The notes beneath the pieces are model-generated. The model was not told the DNA's origin. It saw only the letters and a list, made by a program, of their open reading frames with translations, and made no database searches. 64,000 nt of DNA from positions 22,258,501-22,322,500 of the forward strand of contig NC_084592.1 of NCBI RefSeq assembly GCF_033807715.1, read 5' to 3'. Each line of letters opens with the position of its first letter. Position 1 is the stretch's first letter. The stretch comes from Cololabis saira (Eukaryota > Chordata > Actinopteri > Beloniformes > Belonidae). This document shows, one piece after another, positions 35,031 through 45,148 of this stretch. The translations under genes were made by a program, and so were the position numbers.

Positions 35031-37029
35031 CACTCACTCACTCATCTTCTCCCGCTTATCCGTTACCGGGTCGCGGGGGCAGCAGCCTCAGCAGGGATGC
35101 CCAGACTTCCCTCACCCCAGACACCTCCTCCAGCTCTTCCGGGGGGAGTCCGAGGCGTTCCCAGGCCAGCCGAGAGACATAGTCTCTCCAGCGTGTCCTG
35201 GGTCTTCCCCGGGGTCTCCTCCCGGTGGGACATGCCTGGAACACCTCCCTAGGGAGGCGTCCAGGAGGCATCCGGTACAGATGCCCAAGCCACCTCAGCT
35301 GACTCCTCTCAATGTGGAGGAGCAGCGGCTCGACTCCGAGCTCCTCCCGGGTGACCGAACTCCTCACCCTATCTCTAAGGGAGCGTCCAGCCACCCTGCG
35401 GAGGAAACTCATCTCGGCCGCTTGTATCCGCGACCTTGTCCTTTCGGTCACTACCCAAAGTTCATGACCATAGGTGAGGGTAGGGGCGTAGATTGACCGG
35501 TAAATCGAGAGCTTCGCCTTTCGACTCAGCTCCCTCTTTACCACGACGGTCCAGTACATCGACCGCATTACTGCGGACGCTGCACCGATCCGCCTGTCAA
35601 TCTCACGCTCCATTGTTCCCTCACTCGTGAACAAGATCCCGAGATACTTGAACTCCTCCACCTGAGGCAGGACTTCTCCACCCACCCGGAGAAGGCATGC
35701 CACCCTTTTCCGGTCGAGAACCATGGCCTCGGTCTTGGAGGTGCTGATTCTCATCCCTGCCGCGTCGCACTCGGCCGCAAACCGCCCCAGCACATGCTGG
35801 AGGTCCCGGTCTGATGAAGCCAACAGGACAACATCATCTGCAAAAAGCAGAGATGAAATCCTGAGGTTCCCAAACCGGATCCCCTCCGGCCCCTGGCTGC
35901 GCCTAGAAATTCTGTCCATAAAAATTATGAACAGGACCGGTGACAAAGGGCAGCCCTGCCGGAGTCCAACATGCACTGGGAACAAGTCTGACTTACTGCC
36001 GGCAATGCGAACCAGACTCCTGCTTCGATCATACAGAGACCGGACAGCCCTTAGTAGAGGGCCCCGGACTCCATACTCACTCAGCACCCCCCACAGAATG
36101 GCACGAGGGACACGGTCAAATGCCTTCTCCAGATCCACAAAACACACGTAGACTGGTTGGGCAAATTCCCATGAACCCTCGAGCACCCTGCGGAGGGTAT
36201 AGAGCTGGTCCAGTGTTCCACGACCGGGACGAAAACCGCATTGTTCCTCCTGAATCCGAGGTTCGACTATCGGCCGTAATCTCCTCTCCAGTACCCTGGC
36301 GTAGACTTTCCCCGGGAGGCTGAGAAGTGTGATCCCCCTGTAGTTGGAACACACTCTCCGGTCCCCCTTTTTAAACAGAGGGACCACCACCCCGGTTTGC
36401 CACCCCAGCGGTACTGTCCCCTTCCTCCATGCAATGTCGCACAGGCGTGTCAGCCAAGACAGCCCTACGACATCCAGAGACTTGAGGTACTCAGGGCGAA
36501 TCTCATCCACCCCCGGTGCCCGGCCACCGAGGAGCTTACGAACCACCTCTGTGACCTCGGCTTGGGTGATGGATGAGCACGCCTCCGAGCCCCAACCCTC
36601 TGCTTCCTCAGTGGAAGGCATGTCAGTCGGGTTAAGGAGCTCCTCAAAGTATTCCTTCCACCGTCCGACAATGTCCCCAGTCGAGGTCAACAGCTCCCCA
36701 CCAGCACCATAAATGGTGCCGGCAGAGTACTGCTTCCCCCTTCTGAGGCGCCGAACGGTCCTCCAGAATTTCCTCGAGGCCGACCGAAAGTCCTCCTCCA
36801 TGGCCTCCCCGAACTCCTCCCAGACCCGAGTTTTTGCCTCCAAGACTGCCCGAGCCGCGGCCCGCTTGGCCTGCCGGTACCTATCTACTGCGTCAGGAGT
36901 CCCACCGGCCAACATAGCCCGGTAGGACTCCTTCTTCAGTCTGACGGCATCCTGTACTTCCGGTGTCCACCACCGGGTTCTAGGATTGCCGCCACGACAG
37001 GCACCGGAGACCTTGCGTCCGCAGCTTCG
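35031..37029 (-). mobile_element. 5'-truncated RTE-like LINE insertion
   Basis: A 14-bp perfect target duplication, TCATAATATGACTT, flanks it (35017-35030 and 37030-37043). The 3' end, on the left, is a short TGAG-type tandem repeat rather than poly(A), as in RTE-like elements. The frame is open from the truncated 5' end to the ORF stop, so the insertion is young. The endonuclease half is missing. A related fragment is at 43764-45148. Confidence 0.93.
35056..36915 (-). CDS. LINE reverse transcriptase (5'-truncated ORF)
   Basis: A 619-codon uninterrupted frame, open further upstream to 37029. Reverse transcriptase motifs are in order: GRAPGVDEI, NYRGITLLS, QCGFRPGRG, VDLEKAFDRVP, GLRQGCPLSP and the catalytic LLFADDVVLLA. 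The C-terminal tail is RWLGHLYRMP and RGRPRTRWRDYV. Such proteins copy LINE RNA at a nicked target. The apurinic-type endonuclease that should precede it was lost by 5' truncation, so this copy is not autonomous. The clade (RTE/Rex3-like or related) is from memory. Confidence 0.93.
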   Translation of the reverse strand: MLAGGTPDAVDRYRQAKRAAARAVLEAKTRVWEEFGEAMEEDFRSASRKFWRTVRRLRRGKQYSAGTIYGAGGELLTSTGDIVGRWKEYFEELLNPTDMPSTEEAEGWGSEACSSITQAEVTEVVRKLLGGRAPGVDEIRPEYLKSLDVVGLSWLTRLCDIAWRKGTVPLGWQTGVVVPLFKKGDRRVCSNYRGITLLSLPGKVYARVLERRLRPIVEPRIQEEQCGFRPGRGTLDQLYTLRRVLEGSWEFAQPVYVCFVDLEKAFDRVPRAILWGVLSEYGVRGPLLRAVRSLYDRSRSLVRIAGSKSDLFPVHVGLRQGCPLSPVLFIIFMDRISRRSQGPEGIRFGNLRISSLLFADDVVLLASSDRDLQHVLGRFAAECDAAGMRISTSKTEAMVLDRKRVACLLRVGGEVLPQVEEFKYLGILFTSEGTMEREIDRRIGAASAVMRSMYWTVVVKRELSRKAKLSIYRSIYAPTLTYGHELWVVTERTRSRIQAAEMSFLRRVAGRSLRDRVRSSVTREELGVEPLLLHIERSQLRWLGHLYRMPPGRLPREVFQACPTGRRPRGRPRTRWRDYVSRLAWERLGLPPEELEEVSGVREVWASLLRLLPPRPGNG

Positions 37030-37043
37030 TCATAATATGACTT

Positions 37044-37332
37044 ATTAAATGATAATACAAACTGGTAATAATGACTTATTACCAGTTCTCACCACAAATA
37101 CAGGAAGTTCAAACCTGTTAAGAAGCCTGACATATAACATCAAGTAAGATCGGGTTAATGATAAGAGAACAATCATTTCCTGTAACTTTTAAAGTTAATC
37201 CAAATTCATTTAAATTACTCAGAGAATGTACAATTTAGCTTTTGATTCACAGCTTCCCAGTCACGCATTTTAGATTATTGACAAGGACCACTTTAAAAAA
37301 AAAAAAAAAGGGATTATATTATCTATTTTGAT

Positions 37333-37426
<94 letters not shown>

Positions 37427-37883
37427 AAAGTTCCAATCAAAAAACACAAAAACAAGACTCCTCATGCCTGAATTAAATGAAATGAACTGGAAAATAGAAT
37501 AGCACATATTTAATCATATAAAAGCACATTTGGGATTCGTGAAAAGGCGAAAAAAAACTTTTTTAGTTATTATTTCCAATCTAAGAAATAACTGAATCCA
37601 GCAAAGTGTAAGTACTGTGGTGGTGTCGATGATGCAAAATCCAGCAGAACGACCTTAAACTGGGTGTTTCTCTGCCTCAACCAAGGCTCCGTACAGAGTT
37701 AAGACAGTTGTGAAACCGCCACTTCAAGTAACAATAAACAGGAATTAATAACAGTAGGCTGGCATGTGACAAAAAAATTAAACAGAAAAAATAATATAAT
37801 AATAATGTTCCTTTTTAAAAATAAATAAATACATCTTATAATGTACCCCAAAGAGCTTATAAATAGATAGAAAAGCACAGTAC
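37044..37883. other. intron 1 of the sacsin-like gene
   Basis: AT-rich, with a (TA)n microsatellite at about 37337-37422. The Ile/Tyr frame here is repeat translation. No other feature. Confidence 0.6.
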
Positions 37884-37920
37884 CTGTTCCGTGTCAGCGC
37901 ATCTCGGATCAGCTCCAGTT
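37884..37920 (-). other. putative non-coding first exon of the sacsin-like gene
   Basis: About 27-30 bases downstream of the TATA box, a short exon would end ACGGAACAG|GTACTG at 37884 and splice to 34548. The transcription start is inferred from TATA spacing, not observed. Confidence 0.55.
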
Positions 37921-37946
37921 AAACTAGGGACTGAGCATCGGTCCTC

Positions 37947-37954
37947 CTTTTATA
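37947..37954 (-). promoter_or_regulatory. TATA box of the sacsin-like gene
   Basis: TATAAAAG on the minus strand, followed about 63 bases later by a good splice donor (37884). Confidence 0.65.
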
Positions 37955-38028
37955 AAATCTGCAGGCGTCCGGTTTAAACGACTTCTTTTGCAAAAAAAAA
38001 AAAAAAAAAAAAAAAACTAATTTAGTCA

Positions 38029-38038
38029 GAAACGAAAC
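38029..38038. promoter_or_regulatory. IRF-like element 1 (GAAACGAAAC)
   Basis: Tandem GAAAC, matching the IRF core AANNGAAA. The spacing is one base shorter than the canonical interferon-stimulated response element GAAANNGAAA. It lies about 80 bases upstream of the TATA box. Confidence 0.6.
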
Positions 38039-38089
38039 CAAAGCTGCCGCCTGCGAGTTAGAAATACGGTTTCCTCAGATTCCCTGAGT

Positions 38090-38099
38090 GAAACGAAAC
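38090..38099. promoter_or_regulatory. IRF-like element 2 (GAAACGAAAC)
   Basis: GTGAAACGAAACT, a second identical tandem GAAAC, 61 bases from the first and about 140 upstream of the TATA box. It sits 8 bases before the duplicated zinc-finger block begins, so it belongs to the sacsin-like promoter and is not shared with zinc-finger copy A. Confidence 0.65.
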
Positions 38100-38107
38100 T
38101 TACTTAA

Positions 38108-40023
38108 AATGACCGACAATGGCAACATTTAGATTCTATTTTTTCCCCCATTATTTCTTTATTTTGTTCGTTTTGGTGAACACCTTGGTGTGTGTTTTGC
38201 AGCACTTTGCCGGGGTTTGTCGCGTCTCTTCGCTCCGCCGCTCGCTAGATGCTGCTGCAGCTGCGTCGCTGCAGAGGCCGGGCTGCCGACGAAATACGAG
38301 CAGGCAGCCGCTCTGTTGTCATCACAGCCTCCTATTGCTGTCTTTAAACCGCGATCACGAGATAAATAACTCAATACGAACATCATTTCTCGGAGGAGGA
38401 TGAGTCGGTATGTAAGAGATTTGTGCATCTAGTGTTAAGCTTGAATTATGGTTGTAACGCGGGACCATAAATCAGCCTTTACTCCCATCCGCGTCTATTC
38501 TTGCTTATTGTTTGCTACGAATCGGGGCCCGCAGTATGCAGAAGACAAGCTGCTAAATAGGCTTTTTTTTTTTTTTTTTTTTAAATATACAGTTTAAGAT
38601 GTGCATGGTTAGAGGATCTGCTCAGAGCGACTTCCTTTGCAGAAGATGGGCGTGTTTCCTGTTCTGCATGAGCTCAAATGCCTTACAAATCTGTTTTTCC
38701 CTGTTTCAAATATATTTATTGGGAAACCACAAATTTAACAGAGGAATTAACAATCAACAGTTATGTTTCCTTGTTTTATTAACAGAAGGTGAGAAAAGTA
38801 ATCCCTGACAGAAAGGGACAGAAGACAAAAAATGAATAGCAAGTAAATAAGCAAAGCCCTGCATCAACAAAGCAGATGAAACAAAAATTGACAGGACAAA
38901 AAGAAAAAACAAAGAAGGCAACAGTGCGTTGAATCAAACAGTGTTGGGCATTTATAGAACAGTCATGGATGTGCTCCAAACTCTCCTCCCACACATTGGG
39001 AGGTATCAGGGCTCCGAACTCTCTTTCCCACTCTTCTTTTATCCTATCCATCCCGGGAAGGCACATGCTTTGTAGAATCTCATATAGTTGCGAGATTATG
39101 TAGGGTGGATTGGGGAACAGGTTAAATCAAATCTGTTTTTCCCCTTTCAGATCATGTGTGAAGGAGTCCCCCTCCCTCCTCTGTGCTTATAGATGGGAGC
39201 ATGCTGGATAAAACCAGTAACAAAGAGCTGCGGTCTGGGCTCTGCTCAGGCTGTGGATGCAGCATCCCTCCTCTGCCACAACCCGACTCTGACCCCGACT
39301 CCACTTCAGCTTCTTCAAAACAGCAGCAGCAGACGAACAAAGCAGTGAGTCCCTCCAGATGCGCGTCCTGCCAAGCGGGGAGCAGCATCCCCCCGAACGG
39401 AGGACGCCCAAACCGGCGAGTCCGTCTAGACCCCCACAGCTGCAGCCTGTGCACCAAAACCTTCATCTCCTCTGCCCACCTGGCCCTTCACCTGGCCTCT
39501 CACAACAAGGAGAGGAAGTTTAAATGTAGCACCTGTGGCAAGTACTTCCACCAGTCCTCCCACCTGGTGGCCCACCAGATAATCCACAGCGGAGACAGGC
39601 CCTTTAAGTGCCCCGAGTGCGGGAAGAGTTTCGGCCGTGCCTCGCATCTCAAGACGCACCGTCGGCTGCACACGGGCGAGAAGCCTTTCAAGTGCACCTA
39701 CTGTGACAAGTCCTTCACCCAGAAGGCCGGGCTCCTCGCACACGTTCGTCTGCACACCGGGGAGAGGCCGTTCAAGTGCGAGCAATGCGGTCAGGGGTTT
39801 CGTTTACTGTCGCTCCTGCTTTCTCACAAGGCCCAGGAGGCCTCCGGACGGGCCAGACCGGCATCGGGGCCGTCGCGCCACCAGCCTCAGAGGACGGAGA
39901 GCTGCTCGGAGGATCTGAAGTGCGGCGTCTGCTGCCGCACCTTCGTGCGCTCATCCTACATCCGGCTGCACATACGGCTCAACCGAGGTCAGCGACCTTA
40001 TCACTGCAAAGTGTGCAACAAGA
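38108..40023 (+). repeat. segmental duplication, copy B (zinc-finger block)
   Basis: Same-orientation copy of 5366-6951, starting at the same TGACCGACAATGGCAAC. It differs by the 426-bp LINE insertion (38702-39127), a collapsed MITE at 38444-38480 and a longer T run at 38563-38581. The likely zinc-finger promoter and first exon (38230-38410, donor GTATGTAAG) are inside the block. Confidence 0.93.
38702..39127 (-). mobile_element. L1-type LINE fragment in the zinc-finger intron
   Basis: A 16-bp perfect target duplication, CAAATCTGTTTTTCCC, lies at 38686-38701 and 39128-39143. The minus strand encodes IPPNVWEESLEHIHDC, typical of the C-terminal part of fish L1 ORF2. It ends in an AATAAA-containing stretch without a long poly(A). 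The insertion is within 25 bases of the exon acceptor (CCCCTTTCAG, ending 39150), and the duplicated target includes part of the polypyrimidine tract. Confidence 0.85.
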
Positions 40024-40238
40024 CCTTTGCCAAGCTGGATACGTTTGTGAACCACTGTGAAAAACACTTGAGGCAGAAGAAGGACAAAAACAAGGAGGTT
40101 AAGGACAAAGTTGTTAAACCTCCTCTGTTTGTTCCACTGTCCAGGCCTCCTTCTCCTGAGTCTTTACCCACAGAGCCTCTATCCTCCGAGGTCAACACAC
40201 GCTCCAGAGCAAAAGCAAAGACGAAGGCTGAGCCATAA
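39201..40238 (+). CDS. C2H2 zinc-finger protein, intact copy B
   Basis: One exon encodes 345 residues from the first in-frame ATG. Residues 1-80 are Ser/Pro/Gln-rich with paired CxxC motifs. Four standard C2H2 fingers follow (CSLC, CSTC, CPEC, CTYC). Finger five (CEQC) and finger six (CGVC, ending HxxxxN) are degenerate. Finger seven, CKVCNKTF to HCEKH, is complete. The tail is basic and ends in a Lys/Ala-rich stretch. Probably a nuclear DNA-binding regulator with the best contacts through fingers 1-4. The acceptor at 39150 is followed by a 13-codon upstream ORF (ATG 39154, stop 39190-39192) that may limit translation. I do not recognise an orthologue. It is head to head with the sacsin-like promoter, about 200 bases away. 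Confidence 0.85.
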   Translation: MLDKTSNKELRSGLCSGCGCSIPPLPQPDSDPDSTSASSKQQQQTNKAVSPSRCASCQAGSSIPPNGGRPNRRVRLDPHSCSLCTKTFISSAHLALHLASHNKERKFKCSTCGKYFHQSSHLVAHQIIHSGDRPFKCPECGKSFGRASHLKTHRRLHTGEKPFKCTYCDKSFTQKAGLLAHVRLHTGERPFKCEQCGQGFRLLSLLLSHKAQEASGRARPASGPSRHQPQRTESCSEDLKCGVCCRTFVRSSYIRLHIRLNRGQRPYHCKVCNKTFAKLDTFVNHCEKHLRQKKDKNKEVKDKVVKPPLFVPLSRPPSPESLPTEPLSSEVNTRSRAKAKTKAEP

Positions 40239-40892
40239 CCAGCGCAAGTCTGCCAAAACACAGTAATAGCATGCTAGTGTCAAGTCAGTGTCATCTAACA
40301 TTTCATACAAAATAACCTTAAATGTTTACAAATGAGAATAATTAAGGGAAAGGGACAAAAAGCAAATGCGTAGTTCAACATCGCCCAAGGTACTTTTATT
40401 GACGTAAATTAATATGTGATTAGTATTTTTCAGTGATTTTATTTATAGTCCTCTCATTGTGAGAAAATCTGTCATTGAAAGCACAAAAGTCTTGTGGTTT
40501 TATTTAAATATAAAAGAATTGACTGAAAAGTTGATCTAATTAATTAAAATTCATTGCATTTCAAGCTGGAGTCTCACGCTTTCTTTTTATTTCTTTGCTT
40601 CAAGTATTTTAAGTGTTTCTCGAACCTTTGGTGTGAAACACTTGTCTAGTATTTGATACCTTAAGACAAAAAAATCTAACTTATGTTACAAACTGTCTCC
40701 ATGCTGCCTCTTCTAAACCCTGTGTCTCTGTAGTTTGAGTTTTCTGTTTTTGCAGCATGGATCTGTGCCAGTTTAACTCCTGGCCTTGGTAGCAGTGAGC
40801 GTCATCGCTCAAAGCTGGCCTGTCCTCCCAGATGATCCTCTGAACATCATATTAGCTACAACATGTGAGCCGTGCTCTAAACCAGTTTTCTG
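40239..40892. other. intergenic, zinc-finger 3' UTR
   Basis: AT-rich downstream sequence with several ATTAAA/AATAAT-like stretches. No other feature. Confidence 0.5.
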
Positions 40893-41910
40893 TCATCTCC
40901 ACATGGGGAACCTTTTAATCCCAGCCTGAAAAAAAGAGACGAGAGCAAGTGATCAAAATAATCTGGCTCTATGGATAAAGGTAGCTTGTAAGAGGTCTAT
41001 ACCTGGCAGTTGTTTATATCCGCCCTGCAGCTGTTGATGTTCCAGTGCAGAGTAACGGTCATGTGGCGTCTCCAGACGGGGTTTCTGTGCAGGACGATGC
41101 TTCCACTGATGGAGTCTCCTGAACACACACTGATGGGTTTATCCAGCATGAATAGTCTGTTTCCAGTGTGTTGGCCTGGGGAGAAATTGTTCATAAAATA
41201 AGTATTGTTTCATATTAAATGTAAATATAATAAATGTCGATAAATGTCGATTTGAAAGTGATCAAAGTATATATATTTTATTTTTTTACTCTGAGCTTGG
41301 TCCAGTCTTCAGCTCCATTGTTGCTCCTCCTACTTCCAGGCTCACAAAGTGAACTGTGAACCAGGCGGTGAATCCGTGGAGCACTCCAGACTTCTCCACA
41401 GAAAACTGAAACTCACCCTTCATTTCCTGGGAAATGAAAGGGAGTGGTTCTAGTATCGAGATCCCGAAATAAAAATTAACCTTCGCACACACCCACGCAC
41501 ACAACTTGCCTCAAGGTCGCTCACTTGCAGAGTGTACATGTCCAGGAAGATGACATCACAGGGGGCAGAGAGACGGCCGTCAGGCTCGATGAGGTGGCTG
41601 AACTTGGGCTTGGTGAAGAACTCCTGCTGTGCCAAAGGCCTGCAGGGAGGGGATGTCACCCAGAACCGAAAGAAAAATGTATTTTCTACCACAAAATATG
41701 TGACACGACTCAACAGAGAAAATTATCAGTAGAATTTACCGGGCATAAATAATTATGTGGCTCTATGAGTGCTATGTGCTTTAGTAAGCCTCTGGGTGTG
41801 ATCATTTTGTTTACGACATTGCATTTTCTCATGTTTCTACAGGTCTCTGAAAGAAATGAGGGTAGTGTGGCACACAGAGAGCTCAATCTGCACTCTTTCC
41901 TTCTCTGTTA

Positions 41911-41935
41911 CAGTGGGGAGAACAAGTATTTGACT
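41911..41935. mobile_element. solo Tc1 terminal repeat (left end)
   Basis: TA followed by CAGTGGGGAGAACAAGTATT, the end of a common fish Tc1 family. Similarity stops after about 25 bases. It is the inverted partner of the end at 45706-45730 but need not come from the same insertion. Confidence 0.75.
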
Positions 41936-42665
41936 TTCCTTTGTAACTGAAAATAATGTTGTTATTGTAATTGAATGTTATCAGCATTGCAGTTTGATTT
42001 TAACTGTAATGCACTTTGGTCAAGAGTGGTTGTTTTAAAAGAGCTATATAAATAAAGATTGATTGATTGATCAACAATAATCGTTGATAACATTGAAACG
42101 TAGTCCATCCTCTTATCTCATTTCCAAATATGCAAAAATGATGACAATTTGAAGAAGGTTATTTGCCCTTTTGTGATGTGAGTCGTTAAGAGTTAAGTAG
42201 TCTCCTCATCCACAAAATCAGTCTTTAGTCTACTCTCATTCAAACCGTGTCGTTCAACATGACATCATTAATGCCAGCAATCGATAACTGAAAAGAGTGC
42301 AAACGGAACCTGGTTGTAGTCGTGTCAACAGCGACCCTCCAGGATCCTCAGTCTTTGCAAAATCTTAGTCTGCGACTTAAAATTCTGATTTATAGTCTGT
42401 ATGTGTGAGAGGATGTCACATCTTAGTCTTTCAGACATCTCTCCAAAGAATTTGCAAAGTCGCCCAGGTGAGGAGAGAAGGGGCGAGGTGAAGAGCGTTT
42501 GACCACTTGGGACGTCTTTGCATCAAACCTATCATTTACACAAGTGTACATTTAATATGTCAGGGAGGGATGGAGGAGAAAGGAAATGAGGCAAAAAATT
42601 AGACAGATGAAGAAAAGCCTTATGAGTCATAGAAACTTCCCCATAAACTATCTGGTTAGAAATAC
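41936..42665. other. prmt2 relic intron
   Basis: Includes a retroposon tail (about 41990-42070, GCACTTTGGTCAAGAG to GATTGATTGATTGA). I looked for the missing methyltransferase exons here and saw none. Confidence 0.5.
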
Positions 42666-42827
42666 CGTTGCGGGTTGTGCCAGTTGAGCGCAGAACAGGC
42701 TGGTGATGCCCGTCCTACAGCCGAGGTCCATCACCACCTTGTTCTTCAGGGGAGCAGCGTTGCTGAGAACGACCTCTCTGTACGTCTCAGTGTGGCTCCG
42801 GTCTGACAGCATCTCCAGGTGAAGCCT

Positions 42828-43763
42828 CTGTGTTATGAAACACAATCTCATGCAGGCCCTTTTCTTTTACACCCTAGGTTTTCTTAAACATAACACAAAA
42901 TGTACAACAATATAACCTATAACCTCTTTCAGAGAGCCTGCTGAGGCTGGGATGGCTGCTGTTCCTCTATTTATTGCTGCTGTGAAAATTACAGAAAAAC
43001 CCAAATGGGGCACATTGTCACATCTGTGTGTCAGCACCAGTCAGAGTAGCAGAGTCAAACTTATCATTCTTAACGACAAGGGAGCATGTCGTGGAGCGGA
43101 CACTGACAGACCTCAGCTGACTTGACATGTCTCTGATTCTGCAGCTTTACCTTCTGCTTAAAAGTAAACTAGTAAAGCTGAAGAGAGGAAGCAAACAAAA
43201 GGGTTCTCTTAGCAGAATTACGTTGGGATGTTTCCATGAAAAAGGGCTTAAGTCATAAATGATCCACTAAATGAACCATGATGTGATAGAACTGTGATGT
43301 AATTTTCTGGATTGAAAAAAACAACAGGCGAGTGACATTAAAACAGACACAAATAAAAGCTGTTGTAATAATTGCAATTGTTATAATATGCTAATATATT
43401 CTATTTGGCCAATTCATTTTCTTAGTCTAAGTATTGTACAAAATCTTTTTAAAATGCCTTTTTATATTTTTATGTTGAATTTACACAGGTGGGTAAAGTT
43501 TAATTAACTTTCCCATCCCTGTGTATGTGCAGGTTCTCCTGAGTTTCTTGCCCTGAAATTCTTTTTTTTGCATTATTTAGGGCCTAAATAATCTTGGCTG
43601 TGTTCTTTGTGTGTGGGTTTTCTAAAGGTACTCTGACTTCCTTCAACAGGCCAAAAACACGAGTGTTGAGTTGATTAGTGATTCTAAATTACTTCCAGAA
43701 CTCTAAAAGAATTTTGTTAGTTGCTGTTGCAGATGTTTCTTGCACCTTGTATTTTTTTTTTTT
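42828..43763. other. prmt2 relic intron
   Basis: No exon seen. Around 43500-43650 a diverged L2-type tail (GTGTGTGGGTTTTC) is visible. A T run ends at 43763, at the LINE boundary. Confidence 0.45.
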
Positions 43764-45148
43764 TTTTGAGAGGCGGCGAGCTGGTGTGGGCTTGGTTATA
43801 GCTCCCCAGCTCAGTCGCAATGTGTTGGAGTTCACCCCGGTGAACGAGAGGGTCGTTTCCCTGTGCCTTCGGGTCGGGAAAAGGTATTTCACTGTTGTTT
43901 GTGCCTACGGGCCGAACAGCAGTGCGGAGTACCCGGCCTTCTTGGGTTCCCTGGGAGGAGTACTGGATAGTGCTCCAACTGGGGACTCCATTGTTCTACT
44001 GGGGGACTTCAACGCTCACGTGGGCAATGACAGTGATACCTGGAGATGCGTGATTGGGAGGAACGGCTTCCCCAATCTGAACCCGAGTGGTGCTTTGTTG
44101 TTGGACTTCTGTGTTAGTCACGGTTTGTCCATAATGAATACCATGTTCAAGCATAAGGGTGTCCATCAGTGCACGTGGCACCAGGACGCCCTAGGCCGGA
44201 GGTCAATGATCGACTTTGTTGTCGTTTCATCTGACCTTCGGCCGCATGTTTTGGACACTCCGGGTGAAGAGAGGGGCTGAGCTGTCAACTGATCACCACC
44301 TGGTGGTGAGTTGGATGCGCTGACAGAGGAGGAGGCTGGACAGACCGGGCAGACACAAACGGATTGTGCCCTCAGGGACATCTTCAACTGATGTCAGGGA
44401 CATCTTCAATTCTCACCTCCGAGAGAACTTCTCTCAGATCCCGGGGGAGGCGGGGGACATCGAGTGCAAGTGGATTATGTTCTCTGGCTCCATTGTCGAC
44501 GCGGCGGCTCCAAGTTGTGGACGCAGCTCGGGCAGTCCTGGAGGCAAAAACCCGGGTCTGGGAGGAGTTCGGTGAGGCCATGGAGGAAGACTTTCGGTCA
44601 GCCTCGAGGAAATTCTGGTGGACCATTCGGCGCCTCAGAAGGGGGAAGCAGTACTCTGCCGGCACCGTTTACATTGCGGGTGGGGAGCTGTTGACCTCAA
44701 CTGGGGACATCGGACGGTGGAAGGAATACTTCGAGGATCTCCTCAACCCGACTGACATGCCTTCCACTGAGGAAGCGGAGAGTGTGGACTCGGGGACATG
44801 CTCATCCATAACCCAAGCCGAGGTCACTGAGGTGGTTCGTAAGCTCCTCGGTGGCACCGGGGTTGGATGAGATTCGCCCTGAGTACCTCAAGTCTCTGGA
44901 TGTCGTAGGGCTGTCTTGGTTGGTCTGCGACATCGCATGGAGGAAGGGGACAGTACCCTCTTTTTAAAAAGGGGGACCGGAGAGTGTGCTCCAACTATAG
45001 GGGGATCACACTTCTTAGCCTCCCCGGGAAGGTCTACGCCAGGGTACTGGAGAGGAGAATACGGCCGATAGTTGAACCTTGGATTCAGGAGGAACAATGA
45101 GGTTTTTGTCCTGGCCGTGGAACACTGGACCAGCTCTATACCCTCCGC
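43764..45148 (+). pseudogene. RTE-like LINE fragment (endonuclease and part of RT)
   Basis: Begins inside an apurinic-type endonuclease ([32 protein letters not shown]). It then frameshifts at about 44270 and repeatedly later. The N-terminal RT region (AVLEAKTRVWEEFGEAMEED) matches 36780-36850 of the other copy. Segments are deleted, including much of the RT palm. It ends at CCCTCCGCAG, fused directly to Tc1 sequence. Confidence 0.9.

Noticed and set aside
35281..36925. Plus-strand frames of 70-142 codons
   Set aside because: They are antisense to the LINE reverse transcriptase.
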